Positions 54,472 through 63,792 are shown, numbered from the stretch's first letter. The stretch: 64,000 bases of DNA from Streptomyces sp. NBC_01214 (GCF_026340975.1 NZ_JAPEOS010000002.1:1919001-1983000); one strand, 5' to 3'. Notes: a model not told the origin generated them from the letters alone. Numbers and translations: made by a program.

Positions 54472-54945
54472 TCAGCGCCCGGCGGGGCGGGGGGCCGTCC
54501 AGGGCTGCCCCTCCCGGCCCGGCCGCCGAGGGCCGTTCCCGGCCGGCGAGTTCGTCCACGGCAGCACGATCCCGTCTCCGTGACGGCGCGGCACCACGTG
54601 CACGTGCAGGTGGGCAACCGTCTGGGTGGCGGCAGCACCCCGCGAGGTGATCACGTTGCAGTCACCCACCTCCGCGGCGACTTCGGCCGCGTGCCGCATC
54701 GTCATCGCCGACACGGCCGGATCGGCCGCAACATCGGGGACGTGCGTCTTGGGCAGCACGAGAACGTGTCCCGGCGTGACTCCTCCGCCCCGCGGGCTGA
54801 TGGCCAGTGCCCCTGCCCAGTCACGGAGGATGTGCGCGGGTGCGGCGCCTTCCACGATGCGGCAGAACGGACAGTCGCCGTCGGGAAGCCGGTCGGGTCC
54901 GGCCGTCTCGTGCGCCGTTCCGCGGTCCTCGGCTCGCTGGTCCAT
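54472..54945 (-). CDS. HIT family protein
   Basis: A 157-residue histidine-triad nucleotide-binding protein. DCPFCRIVEGAAPAHIL is the N-terminal zinc-like CxxC segment, GHVLVLPKTHVPDV the central motif and HLHVHVVPRRHGDG the HIT triad His-x-His-x-His. Such proteins hydrolyse nucleoside phosphoramidates or dinucleoside polyphosphates. Start: ATG at 54943-54945. It is convergent with the TIR cluster, 16 bp beyond its last stop, and so marks its right border. Confidence 0.9.
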   Translation of the reverse strand: MDQRAEDRGTAHETAGPDRLPDGDCPFCRIVEGAAPAHILRDWAGALAISPRGGGVTPGHVLVLPKTHVPDVAADPAVSAMTMRHAAEVAAEVGDCNVITSRGAAATQTVAHLHVHVVPRRHGDGIVLPWTNSPAGNGPRRPGREGQPWTAPRPAGR

Positions 54946-55170
54946 GGCTCCTCCACATGCCGTTCACCTCACGCCGGTGCACCCCGTCACCGTACGGCGC
55001 CCGTGTGCGAAACCCAATCGAGCCGCCCCGCGTACTGGGGCACGACTCGCGGGGGTGCGGACCCGAATTTAATCGGTGGCGCCGTGCCCGGGGCGGGGCT
55101 ACTGTTCTGCTCATCCGTTCCGGAGCGAGCGGTGTTGGTCGTCGAGAAGAAGCAGGAGGTGAGGACATTG

Positions 55171-55242
55171 ATGACTGTCACGGTGACGGGCGCTGCCCGC
55201 ATTCAGGAGTTCATCGTTCCCACCCCTGTGGTCTCCGGCTGA
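55171..55242 (+). CDS. Possible 23-residue leader peptide before rsgA
   Basis: ATG at 55171 follows AGGAGGTGAGG (55154-55164), one of the strongest ribosome-binding sites in the window, and the frame closes at TGA 55242. The peptide starts MTVTVTGAARIQEF. A GTG at about 55132 would give a 36-residue version. It has no recognised family. The rest of the 359-bp spacer 54946-55304 has an AT-containing GAATTTAATCGG near 55063 that could belong to a promoter, and nothing else. Confidence 0.3.
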   Translation: MTVTVTGAARIQEFIVPTPVVSG

Positions 55243-55304
55243 CACCCACTCGAATCCTCCGCGCGCAGAGCGCGCCGCCGGGGCCACCCTTCGAAGGGTT
55301 CCCC

Positions 55305-56420
55305 TTGTTCAACGCTTCGCTCAACACGTCCGCTCCCTCCGACGTACAGCACGCCCTCGCCCCCCTCGGCTGGGACGATGCGTGGGAGGCCGAGTTCGCC
55401 CCGTACACAGAGCAGGGCCTGCTGCCCGGCCGCGTCGTACGCGTCGACCGCGGCCAGTGCGACGTCATGACCGCGGACGGCATCGTCCGCGCCGACACCG
55501 CCTTCGTCACCCCGCACGACCCGCTCCGGGTCATCTGCACCGGCGACTGGGCCGCCGTGGAGGCGGCCGGCAACCCCCGCTACGTGAAGGCGTACCTGCC
55601 GCGCCGGACCGCCTTCGTACGGTCCACCTCCTCCCAGCGGTCCGAGGGGCAGATCCTCGCCGCCAACGTCGACCACGCCATCATCGCGGTCTCCCTCGCC
55701 GTCGAGCTGGACCTCGGGCGCATCGAGCGCTTCCTGGCCCTGGCCTGGGAATCGGGCGCGCAGCCGCTGGTCGTCCTCACCAAGGCGGACCTGGTCCCGG
55801 ACGCGGCGACGCTCGGGCACCTGGTCCAGGACGTGGAGGCCACCGCGCCCGGCGTCCAGGTACTGACCGTCTCCTCCCTCACGGGGGAGGGCACGGACGT
55901 GCTGGCCGCGATCGTCGGCGACGGCACCAGCGTGCTGCTCGGCGTCTCGGGCGCCGGCAAGTCCACCCTGGCCAACGCGCTGCTCGGCGCCGAGGTCATG
56001 GAGGTGCAGGCGGCCCGCGAGGTCGACGGCAAGGGCCGGCACACGACCACCACGCGCAACCTGCTCGCCCTGCCGGGCGGCGGCGTCCTGATCGACACCC
56101 CCGGACTGCGCGGCGTCGGGCTCTGGGACGCCGAGACCGGAGTCGGCCAGGTCTTCTCGGAGATCGAGGAGTACGCGGAGCACTGCCGCTTCCACGACTG
56201 CGCGCACGAGGCGGAGCCGGGGTGCGCGGTGCTGGCCGCACTGGAATCCGGCGAGCTCGCGGACCGCCGCCTGGAGAGCTACCGCAAGCTCCTGCGGGAG
56301 AACCAGCGCATCGTCGCCAAGACCGACGCCCGGCTGCGGTCGGAGATCCGCCGCGACTGGCGCCTGAAGTCGGCGGAGGGCCGGGCCAACCACGCCGCGA
56401 AGCGGGGCGGCCGCGTCTGA
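55305..56420 (+). CDS. rsgA: Ribosome small subunit-dependent GTPase A
   Basis: A 371-residue circularly permuted GTPase that helps late maturation of the 30S subunit. An OB-fold (GRVVRVDRGQCDVMTADG) precedes the GTPase with G4 (VVLTKADL), G1 (LLGVSGAGKSTLANALLG) and G3 (LIDTPGLRG) in permuted order, then the zinc knuckle CRFHDCAHEAEPGC. The best start is TTG at 55305 with GAAGGG ahead; no ATG or GTG is available in frame before the OB-fold. It is convergent with the sensor-kinase remnant. Confidence 0.92.
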   Translation: MFNASLNTSAPSDVQHALAPLGWDDAWEAEFAPYTEQGLLPGRVVRVDRGQCDVMTADGIVRADTAFVTPHDPLRVICTGDWAAVEAAGNPRYVKAYLPRRTAFVRSTSSQRSEGQILAANVDHAIIAVSLAVELDLGRIERFLALAWESGAQPLVVLTKADLVPDAATLGHLVQDVEATAPGVQVLTVSSLTGEGTDVLAAIVGDGTSVLLGVSGAGKSTLANALLGAEVMEVQAAREVDGKGRHTTTTRNLLALPGGGVLIDTPGLRGVGLWDAETGVGQVFSEIEEYAEHCRFHDCAHEAEPGCAVLAALESGELADRRLESYRKLLRENQRIVAKTDARLRSEIRRDWRLKSAEGRANHAAKRGGRV

Positions 56421-56477
56421 CGCGCAGCCGGGGCGGGGTGCCGCGGGCCCGGGACCCCGCCCCCGCCCGGACACCCC

Positions 56478-56945
56478 TCAGGAGGACTCGCAGGAGGCCC
56501 GTCGTGCGCTGCGGGTGATCCGCCGGAGCGGCGACAGGGCGTACCCCGCCGTCACGTATCCCGCGGTGGCCGACAGGGGGACGAGCGCGGCCAGGACCAG
56601 CGCGGTGGCCGCCACCAGCGAGTCCTGGGGCTGCTGCCGCGAGGGGGCCGGACAGGGGGCCGGCCCGCCGTCCGACGGCTCCGGACAGCCGGCGGGCGCC
56701 AGTACGATCGCGTACTCCGAACGCACTTCGAGGACCGGATCGTTGCCCCTGCTCACGGCCTGCACCGCGAGCAGGTGGACAACGGCCAGCAGCGCCGTCC
56801 CGGCCACCATGAACACCCCGCCGTAGAGGCAGGTGAGACGTAAGCGGGTCACGGACCGCCGCTGCGGCGCCATGGCGTGCGAGGCCGCGGAAACGGCACT
56901 CCCCAAGGCATCGACGATGACGCGGCCCCTGATCCGGATCGGCAC
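56478..56945 (-). pseudogene. N-terminal remnant of a sensor histidine kinase
   Basis: A 155-residue product with two membrane helices (LYGGVFMVAGTALLAVVHLL and LVAATALVLAALVPLSATAG) around a short extracytoplasmic loop, then the start of a HAMP linker (YALSPLRRITRSARRAS) and a stop a few codons later. The HisKA and ATPase domains that should follow are absent; the next gene on the other strand ends only 57 bp away. It is therefore best read as a truncated kinase, although a small membrane protein that is still expressed cannot be excluded. Confidence 0.6.
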
Positions 56946-57080
56946 CGGTACTCCCCCTCACAGCGTCACAAGCCCCGACCCCCACTGTCGCTGCTCAGCC
57001 CCTAAACAGAGCGTCAGCACCGGGAGCCGGACGGCGACGGCCGGCCACCCGCACACCGGCGGAGCGCGCTCCCGGGACGG

Positions 57081-57452
57081 TCAGAGCCCCCACGCGTGGA
57101 CGCGTTCCGGGTGGATCCGGATCACCTCCGGGCTGAAATGGGGCCCCAACCCGTGCGGGCCCGTCTCCAGCGTGGCGCGGCCCCGGATCTCGATGCCGCG
57201 CACCCGCCACGGCCGGGTGCTCACCAGGTCGTCCACGACCAGCGACAGCCGGGGGTTCCCGTGCAGGTTGCGCCACTTCTTCGTCGTGCCCATCGCCATT
57301 CCGCCCACCAGGATCGTCCCGTCCTCCTGCGGGAAGAAACCCACCGGGTTCGCCTGCGGCTGCCCGGCCGCGTCCACCGTGGCCAGGCGGCCCAAGTGCT
57401 GGGAACGCAGGTAAGCCAGTTCGGCCTCGCTGAAACCCTTGAAGTCCGTCAT
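57081..57452 (-). CDS. PPOX class F420-dependent oxidoreductase
   Basis: A 123-residue split-barrel flavin/deazaflavin enzyme. LGRLATVDAAGQPQANPVGF is the conserved N-terminal strand pair, MGTTKKWRNLHGNPRLSLVV the cofactor phosphate site and RGIEIRGRATLETG the following strands, as in actinobacterial PPOX-class F420 proteins. The substrate is unknown. The start is the internal ATG about 12 codons after a longer frame's first ATG, giving MTDFKGFSEAEL, the usual family N-terminus. Confidence 0.9.
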   Translation of the reverse strand: MTDFKGFSEAELAYLRSQHLGRLATVDAAGQPQANPVGFFPQEDGTILVGGMAMGTTKKWRNLHGNPRLSLVVDDLVSTRPWRVRGIEIRGRATLETGPHGLGPHFSPEVIRIHPERVHAWGL

Positions 57453-57492
57453 ACCGCCCAGCCTCGCAGCCGCGGCCGGTCCCCGCATCGGG

Positions 57493-57723
57493 CTACGGAC
57501 CTAGGTCACCACGGACGGCGGGCGGGCCCGCTCCAGGAGTTCCGCGTACGGCACCCGGGTCATCGAGCGGGGTGTTGCACCGGGTGCAGCAGTGCGCCCC
57601 GCGCGCGGTGTCCAGGCGTCCGCACGCGTCGCAGACGAGGTGCAGGAGGCAGGCCGGCTCGCCGCCCTCCGCCGGTGGCTGCGGGGCGGGGAACGCCGGC
57701 GGGCCCGGAACGGACGTGCCCAT
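57493..57723 (-). pseudogene. Small zinc-ribbon protein, probably frameshifted
   Basis: From the ATG at 57721-57723 (GGAGGCGCC just before it) the protein reads through HLVCDACGRLDTA and HCCTRCNTPLDDP, a two-Cys-pair zinc ribbon. After CNTPLDDP the annotated frame degrades to Gly/Pro-rich sequence, whereas the neighbouring frame continues with VPYAELLERARPPSVVT and stop at 57501, which looks like a real C-terminus. A one-base insertion around the CCCGGG at about 57555 explains both. The family's role is unknown. Confidence 0.5.
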
Positions 57724-57816
57724 GGCGCCTCCACGACCGAGCGAGTCAGGGGCTGAGAGCGTATCCCCCGATCGGACGGGCCGCACCCCGGGATTCCCGC
57801 GCCGGCCGACGGGCGC

Positions 57817-58299
57817 CTACTGCGCCACCACCGCCCCCACCCACGCCCCCACCAGGACCAGGCACGCGAACAGTTCCACCAGCACGCTCGTCCCCACCGC
57901 CCGCATCACCGCCCGCACCGACGCCCAGGCCTCGCCGTGGGTGCCCAGGCGGAGCCGCTCGCACAGGTAGATGCCGCCCATGAAGCCCGGCACCGCCCCC
58001 ACCACCGGCACCAGGACGAAGCCCAGGAGCGCCCCGGCCCCCGCGAACACCACCATCCGGGAGGTGATGCCCAGACCCCGCACCCGCCGGGGCGGCAGCA
58101 GCCACTTCACCACCTGGACCACCAACAGCAGGGCCGTCGCCGCGACCAGCAGGGTCCACGCCGACGCCGAGCGCACGTGCAGTGCCCACCACAACAGCCC
58201 CGCCCACACCAGCCAGGTGCCCGGCACACCCGGGATCAGCACTCCGACCACCCCGAGCAGCAGCACCAGCCCCACCAGCAGCAGCTGAGGCAGATCCAT
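57817..58299 (-). CDS. DUF456 domain-containing membrane protein
   Basis: A 160-residue protein made of hydrophobic hairpins. The DUF456 pattern is seen in LVLLLGVVGVLIPGVPGTWL near the start and GFVLVPVVGAVPGFMGGIYL in the middle, each a glycine-rich re-entrant-like segment. The role is unknown; glycine-zipper membrane proteins of this family are found across bacteria. It is 24 bp downstream of the TrmB/LuxR regulator gene on the same strand, so the two may be cotranscribed. Confidence 0.88.
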   Translation of the reverse strand: MDLPQLLLVGLVLLLGVVGVLIPGVPGTWLVWAGLLWWALHVRSASAWTLLVAATALLLVVQVVKWLLPPRRVRGLGITSRMVVFAGAGALLGFVLVPVVGAVPGFMGGIYLCERLRLGTHGEAWASVRAVMRAVGTSVLVELFACLVLVGAWVGAVVAQ

Positions 58300-58323
58300 G
58301 CGCTCAGCCTGACCGACCAGGGG

Positions 58324-59346
58324 CTATCGGGCCACCCAGCCCCGCTCGTACGCGTGCCAGCCCAGTTGCAGCCGCGTCGTCACCCCGGACAGTTCCATCA
58401 GGCCCTTGACCCGCCGCTGCACCGTCCGCAGCCCCAGCTCCAGGTGCTTCGCCACGCTCGCGTCCGTCATGCCCGCCAGGAGCAGCGAGAGGATCTCCAG
58501 GTCCGTGGCGTCGGGGCTGCCCCCGGCCTCCTCGGCCGAACCGGTCGCCCCCAGCCGAAGCGGCAGCGACTCCCGCCACACCGCCTCGAACAGGCCGGTC
58601 AGGGATTCCAACAGCCCCGACGCGTGCACCACCAGCGCCGCCGGCTCCGCCCCGCGGGCCGTCAGCGGGACCATGGCCAGCGTCCGGTCCGCGATCACCA
58701 GCTTCGTCGGGACCTCGGCCGTCACCCGGATCTGCTCGCCGCGTGCCAGCGCCGTCGACGCCTCCCGGATCCCGCTCGGCAGGGTCAGCACCTCCCGCTC
58801 GATGACCACCCGGTAGTCGACCCCGCGCACCGAAGCCCGGTCCTCCGCGTCGTTGTCCGTCCCCGTCACCACCTGCGGCCGGCCGGTGACCAGCGCGCAG
58901 ACCTCCTTCTCCGCGCCCAGCTGGATCTGGTGGAAGCGGTGCGCCACCGCGCTCGCGCCCTGCACCACCTCCACGAGGTCGTGCACCGCCGGTTCGGTGG
59001 CCTCCGCCCGGTACTCCTCGGCCAGCAGCGCCGCCGCCAGCTCCGCCTGCTCCAGCTCGTGCCGCTGCTGGGTCAGCAGCGCCCCGAGGGCCACCCCCGG
59101 CGGGGCCGCCACCCAGCGTCCGGGCCGGGCCGAGGACTGCGCCGCCAGTCCGTGCCGCTCAAGGTGGCGCAGGGCCCGTTCGGTGTGCGGCACCGGCAGC
59201 GTCAGCCGGTGCGCGAGGTCGGGTACCTCCGCGGCCCCCAGCGCGACCAGCGCGCGGTACGCCGACTCCTGGCCCTCGTCCAGGCCTATGGCACCCAGCA
59301 CCCCGTCCACCCACCCTTCGACACGCGCCTGGCGGGAAGCGGCCAC
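58324..59346 (-). CDS. TrmB/LuxR-type transcriptional regulator
   Basis: A 340-residue protein with a TrmB-like winged helix at the N-terminus (AYRALVALGAAEVPDLAHRL and HTERALRHLERHGLA), a central region, and a C-terminal LuxR-type helix-turn-helix (LEILSLLLAGMTDASVAKHL and GLRTVQRRVKGLM). This two-HTH form is common in Streptomyces near secreted-protease genes, and here it is divergent from the subtilase remnant (153 bp between the starts). It may have controlled that protease before decay (inference). Confidence 0.85.
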   Translation of the reverse strand: MAASRQARVEGWVDGVLGAIGLDEGQESAYRALVALGAAEVPDLAHRLTLPVPHTERALRHLERHGLAAQSSARPGRWVAAPPGVALGALLTQQRHELEQAELAAALLAEEYRAEATEPAVHDLVEVVQGASAVAHRFHQIQLGAEKEVCALVTGRPQVVTGTDNDAEDRASVRGVDYRVVIEREVLTLPSGIREASTALARGEQIRVTAEVPTKLVIADRTLAMVPLTARGAEPAALVVHASGLLESLTGLFEAVWRESLPLRLGATGSAEEAGGSPDATDLEILSLLLAGMTDASVAKHLELGLRTVQRRVKGLMELSGVTTRLQLGWHAYERGWVAR

Positions 59347-59499
59347 GGCGCAAACCCGCCGCGGACATCATCGCCGCACCCGACGCCACTCTGCCAAGGT
59401 GACGCCACCGCAGCACCAACATCCGCCGGCCAGAAGCCATTTACGCGGCGCTTTCGCCGTGCAATGCAGCAGTTGGCCGGAATTCACCTGGGGAGAGCG

Positions 59500-61699
59500 A
59501 TGCGTCCGATATCGCGTACGGCACTCGGGGCGGCCAGCGCGGCCGTCCTGGCCGTGACCGCCATCGGCCCGACGGCGGCGCAGCCGGCCGACGGGGCGCC
59601 CGGAGCGGGGAAGAGACCACTCGTCGGCGGTGAGGCGGCCGGAAGCAGCCCGCGGCCCCCGTCACGGTGACCCTGGTCACCGGCGACCGGATCCTGGTGT
59701 CCACCGACGCGGCCGGCCGCACCGCCGCCACCGCGAACGGCGTGCGCGTCTCCACCCCCTTCTCGCTCTACGTCGAGCCCGAGACCGTGACCCTGCGCGT
59801 CAAGCTCGTCGACCGCGCGGGCCGGCCCGCTGCCGGACCCTCCTCGCTGGACGTGATCGGTACCGACGACGCCACCGGCGAGCGCCGCTTCAACGAGGGC
59901 TCCGTGGACCAGGTCTACCGGGTGCGCCCGGGCGCGTACTTCCTCTCCGCCTTCGTCGCCACCCCCGACGGGGGAGAGGGAGAGGGCGACAGACTGCTCG
60001 ACTCCCTCACCTACCTCGGTCGCCCCCAGGTCGAACTCAAGAAGGACACCACCGTCGTCCTGGACGCCCGTAGGGCCGGGCGCCTGGACATCGCCGCCGA
60101 CCGGCCGGTCGAGGCCCGCAACACCACCCTCGGGTTCGCCCGCAGCTGGGACGACGCGTGGCTGCACGCGGGCACGGCCATGGGCGGCCGCACCATCCGC
60201 GGCTTCTACGCCTCCGTCGAAGGCCGCGCCGAGGACGGCGACTTCGAGTTCGCCTCCTACTGGCGGGCGGCCGCCCCGCTCGTCTCCGAGCTGAAGGTCG
60301 TCGGCGGCCCGGTGCTCCACCCGATCACCGCGCCACCGGCAGCGACAACCTCGACGGGACCGGCGGCGCACCGCTGGTCGACGCGGGCTCCGGCAGCCCC
60401 GACGAACTCGCCGCGGCGGGCGCCGAGGGCGCGGTCGTCCTCGTGAAGGCCGCCGACGCGGCACTGCACGAGGTCGCGCAGAACGCACGGGCCGCCGGCG
60501 CCACGGCGGTGCTCGCCCACCGCGCGGCCCCGGGCCGCTGGACCGCCTTCACCGGGTACGCGGGCGGCGCGCTGCCCACGCTGACCATCGAGACCGCGGA
60601 GGCGAAGGCGCTGCTGGCCGGGCTCGCGACCGGCAGGGTCACCCTGTCCTGGAAGGCAGAGTCGCAGAGCCCGTACGTCTACTCCCTCGCCCTCCCCGAG
60701 ACCGGTGAGGTCACGGGCGGCGGCCGCACCCACCGGGTGCGCGACCGCGACCTCGGACGGACCGAGTCCACGTACCACTCCATGGGCGTGGCCGCCGACT
60801 TCATCGACATGGCTGGCGCCTACCGGCCGATCGGCACCGCCGTGTACTTCGGCGGGATCGAGACCGTCGCCGTTCCGGGCACGCGCACCGAGTACCACTC
60901 CGCCGGGGACACCGCCTGGGACCAGTTGCTCTCCAGCAGCTTCCCCTGGGGCGAGTTCATGGTCGGCGAGCAGCGCACGTACACCAAGGGGCAGCAGAAC
61001 AAGGCCACGTGGTACGACGGGATCACCGGCCCGGTCGCACCGCGCGACACCGCGGGCAAGGAGACCCTCGCCGCCGAGCGGCAGGGCGACCTGATCGGCT
61101 TCGCCCCCGCCCTGTGGGGCGACAGCGGCCACGCCGCGCAGCCGGGCTCCTTCGGTGACATCGGCTCGCTCGTGCTCGAGCGGGGCGGCGAGGTCGTCGG
61201 GGAGAGCTGGTACCCGTTCGGGGTCTTCGAGGTGCCCGCCGAGGAGGGCCGGTACGAACTCACCCAGTCCATCGAGAAGATCGGCCCGCCCGCCCGGGTC
61301 TGGCAGCGCTCCACCGCGGTGCGGACCACCTGGGGCTTCTCCTCGAAGCGCGACGCCGCGGCGTACTCGCAGGGGTTGGGGATCCTCTTCCCGCGGTACG
61401 CGGTCCCGTTGGACGGGATGAAGACGGTCGCGGCGGCGGACGGCCAGAGCATCGGGCTCGGCGTCACCGGCCACGCGGGCTACGCCCCGGGCGCCCTGAA
61501 GTCGGCGGAGCTGTCGTACTCCTACGACGGTGGTGAGAGCTGGACCCGGGCGAAGGTGAGCGAGCGCGGCGGCCGGTGGAGCGCGGTCGTCGACCACGCC
61601 GGTGCCTCCGGCAAGCCCGTCTCGCTGAAGGTCGAACTGACCGACGCGAAGGGTGCCACGGTCACCCAGACGGTCGTGCGGGCGTACGACGTGCGCTGA
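59500..61699 (+). pseudogene. S8 subtilase-family remnant lacking the catalytic domain
   Basis: The ATG at 59500 begins a good signal peptide (RTALGAASAAVLAVTAI). The frame breaks near 59650; the next frame gives VTLVTGDRILVSTDAAG, where the propeptide would start, but jumps straight to a post-catalytic region (ANGVRVSTPFSLYVEPETVT). The Asp-His-Ser subtilase core is absent. A second break near 60335 leads to a PA-like domain (GAEGAVVLVKAADAALHEVA) and the C-terminal beta domain of large Streptomyces S8 proteases (YHSMGVAADFIDMAGAYR, SSSFPWGEFM). Both breaks are consistent with single-base losses. With the missing core it is a pseudogene, not only a sequencing artefact. Confidence 0.75.
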
Positions 61700-61720
61700 C
61701 CCGTACGGCTGGAACGGGAG

Positions 61721-61754
61721 GGGTCCGGCGGACGGTGCTCCGGCGGACCCTTTT
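61721..61754 (+). terminator. Stem-loop followed by TTTT after the subtilase remnant
   Basis: GGGTCCG (61721-61727) pairs with CGGACCC (61744-61750), immediately followed by four T. It lies about 20 bp after the remnant's stop and before the start of the PP2C-like gene at 61802. This is one of the few hairpins here with a U-tract, so intrinsic termination is likely. Confidence 0.6.
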
Positions 61755-61801
61755 CGTGCATTCGGCGTTTTCCGCCCCCGTGCGGGGCCGAGAATGGAGC
61801 C

Positions 61802-63268
61802 ATGAGTCAGCAGGGTGCGGACGACTGGTGGCAGAAGCTCTACGAGGGCCCGGACGCGGGAGCGGAACCCGACCCGGGGGACACCCTGGACAAGCGGTTC
61901 CGCTCGGCGGCGGGCGTGACGACGGACCCGGCGCCGGCACCGGCCGCGGCTCCTGCCACGGGACCGGCACCGGACTTCGCGCCGGACGCCGCGCCGGACG
62001 TGGCACCGGACGTCGCGCCGGATCCGGGCCCGCCGGAACCTGCGCGCGCCCCGGAGCCGCTGCTGCCCGGCCCCCGGCAGGGGGAGCCGGCGCCCACCCC
62101 GACCCTGCCCGACTTCCCGCCGCCGCGGGATCCCCGGGCGGGCGACGCCACGGGGTACGCGCTCGGGGGCGTGGCCGTACCACCGGTGCGCGGGCCCGAG
62201 CTGCCGGTGCGGCACCCGGAGGCACCGAGCCCGGACGCCTGGTTCGATCCGGCCCCGCAGCCGCAGCCGGCGCCCGCGGCCGAGTCCGGGCCGGGTTCCG
62301 AGCCCGAGCCAGGGCCCGGGGACGAGCCGGTGGCGGCCGGACCGGAGGCCGTCCGGCCCGCGGTCTCCCACCTGGGCGACCGCGCTCCGACCTACGCCGC
62401 CGAACCGGGCGCCCTCCCGCCCGCCGACCCGGCCGCCATCGGGGAACTGACCCCGGACACCGTCCTGGAGGGGGCCCGCTACGGCACCTACACCCTGCGC
62501 GCCGCCTCCCTGCGCGGGGACTCCGCCCGCTACCGCGGTGAGGTCCGCCGTGACTTCCTGCTCACCGCCCGCTTCGGCAGCGGCGACGACGCGCTGGTCC
62601 TAGTGGCCCTCGCGGGCGGGGACCGGGCCGCCCCCGGGGCGGCCGAAGCCGCCGCCGAACTGTGCCGCACCGTCGCCTCCGCCGTCGGGCGCAGCCAGGA
62701 GCGGCTGGCAGACGACATCCGCGCCGGGCGCCGCGACGCCCTGCGCTCGGGCCTGCAACGGCTCACCGACCGGGGCTACGGGCGACTGCGGGCCCGCGCC
62801 GCCGAGCTGGGGCACGCGGAAGCGGCGTACACCGCAGGGCTCCGCGGGCTCCTGCTCCCGGTGGACCCGCAGTGCCGCACCCGGGTGTGCTTCGGCGCGG
62901 GCGCGGGCGGCCTGTTCCGGCTCCGGTCGGGCAGCTGGCAGGACCTGGAACAGGCCGGACCGCCCGGCGCCGGAGGGACCGGGAACGCGACCGGGATCAC
63001 CGGGGCCACCGGGGCCACCGGCCCGGCCGACGAGGCCGAGAGCAGTTTCCGGTTCCGCGCCGCCGTGGCCCGGCCCGGGGACACCCTGCTCCTGTGCTCC
63101 GGCGGCCTCGCCGAGCCCATGCGGGAGGAGGCCGCGCTCCCGGCGGAGCTCGCCGCCCGCTGGGCCGAGCGGGAGCCGCCGGGCCTCGCGGCCTTCCTCG
63201 CGGACACCCAGCTCCGCCTCAAGGGGTACGCCGATGACCGCACGGCCGCCGCGGTCTGGGAGGCGTAA
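61802..63268 (+). CDS. PP2C-like phosphatase domain protein
   Basis: A 488-residue protein. The first ~210 residues are Pro/Ala-rich and disordered, after a conserved start MSQQGADDWWQKLYE. From about residue 215 a PP2C-like fold follows (YGTYTLRAASLRGDSARYRG, LVLVALAGGDRAAPGAAEAA, DTLLLCSGGLAEPM). The usual metal Asp residues of PP2C are only partly present (RFGSGDDALVLV), so catalysis is uncertain. A collagen-like run GITGATGATGPA sits near residue 400. In Streptomyces this family is annotated as PP2C-domain protein of unknown target. Confidence 0.75.
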   Translation: MSQQGADDWWQKLYEGPDAGAEPDPGDTLDKRFRSAAGVTTDPAPAPAAAPATGPAPDFAPDAAPDVAPDVAPDPGPPEPARAPEPLLPGPRQGEPAPTPTLPDFPPPRDPRAGDATGYALGGVAVPPVRGPELPVRHPEAPSPDAWFDPAPQPQPAPAAESGPGSEPEPGPGDEPVAAGPEAVRPAVSHLGDRAPTYAAEPGALPPADPAAIGELTPDTVLEGARYGTYTLRAASLRGDSARYRGEVRRDFLLTARFGSGDDALVLVALAGGDRAAPGAAEAAAELCRTVASAVGRSQERLADDIRAGRRDALRSGLQRLTDRGYGRLRARAAELGHAEAAYTAGLRGLLLPVDPQCRTRVCFGAGAGGLFRLRSGSWQDLEQAGPPGAGGTGNATGITGATGATGPADEAESSFRFRAAVARPGDTLLLCSGGLAEPMREEAALPAELAARWAEREPPGLAAFLADTQLRLKGYADDRTAAAVWEA

Positions 63269-63404
63269 CCGGCGCACCCGTGGCTGGATGGGAGGCACAC
63301 GCGTCGCAGAACCGGACCGGAGACCGGGAAGGCGCCCCCCTCATGGCCAAGCAGAAGGTACGTATTTCGGTGTAACGGTGAAGTTGCAGCATGCTCCCGC
63401 CGGA

Positions 63405-63433
63405 GCGCCCCGCGGCGCGGGGCTGCGGGGCGC
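63405..63433 (-). terminator. 9-bp GC hairpin after the small secreted-protein gene
   Basis: GCGCCCCGC (63405-63413) and GCGGGGCGC (63425-63433) form a perfect stem with an 11-nt loop, 11 bp after the stop of the minus-strand gene. It may also end transcripts from the PP2C-like gene on the other strand. The rest of the spacer from 63269 shows only an isolated 10-codon ATG frame (63342) that I do not trust. Confidence 0.5.
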
Positions 63434-63443
63434 CCCGTGGGGT

Positions 63444-63641
63444 TCAGTCGACCGGCTGCCCGTCGCCCGTACCGCCCTTGCAAGTGTTGGTCGCCCAATC
63501 GACCGTTCCGCCGCCCTTCTCGCACTCACCCGGAGTGAGGGCTCCGGTGACGGCGGCGGTCGTGGTGGCGGCGCTTGTGAGGCCGAGTCCGGCGAGGGCT
63601 GCCGTGGCGATGACGGCGGCGAGGATCCGTCGAATGCGCAT
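63444..63641 (-). CDS. Small secreted protein with two Cys
   Basis: A 65-residue precursor. A signal peptide (MRIRRILAAVIATAALAGLG) ends with an Ala-rich cleavage region near residue 30, leaving a mature domain of about 35 residues with GECEKGGGTVDWATNTCKGG, where two Cys can form a disulfide. The pattern C-x2-GGG-x8-C is seen in other tiny secreted Streptomyces proteins of unknown role. The ATG is at 63639-63641. Confidence 0.75.
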   Translation of the reverse strand: MRIRRILAAVIATAALAGLGLTSAATTTAAVTGALTPGECEKGGGTVDWATNTCKGGTGDGQPVD

Positions 63642-63792
63642 GCGGTTTCCCTTTCACGGATTGACGACCGCCTCGGACCAGGGGTGGGGACAGCCCCCGT
63701 GCCGGTCCGGGGGGCAGCAGGATGGGCGAGTGGTGCGGCGGCCCGGCAGGCTGGGGAGGGAACGGTACAGGCGACAGGAACGGGACTGATCG

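Noticed and set aside
63342..63374. A 10-codon ATG frame (MAKQKVRISV)
   Set aside because: Too short, no clear ribosome-binding site and no known peptide class; chance is more likely.
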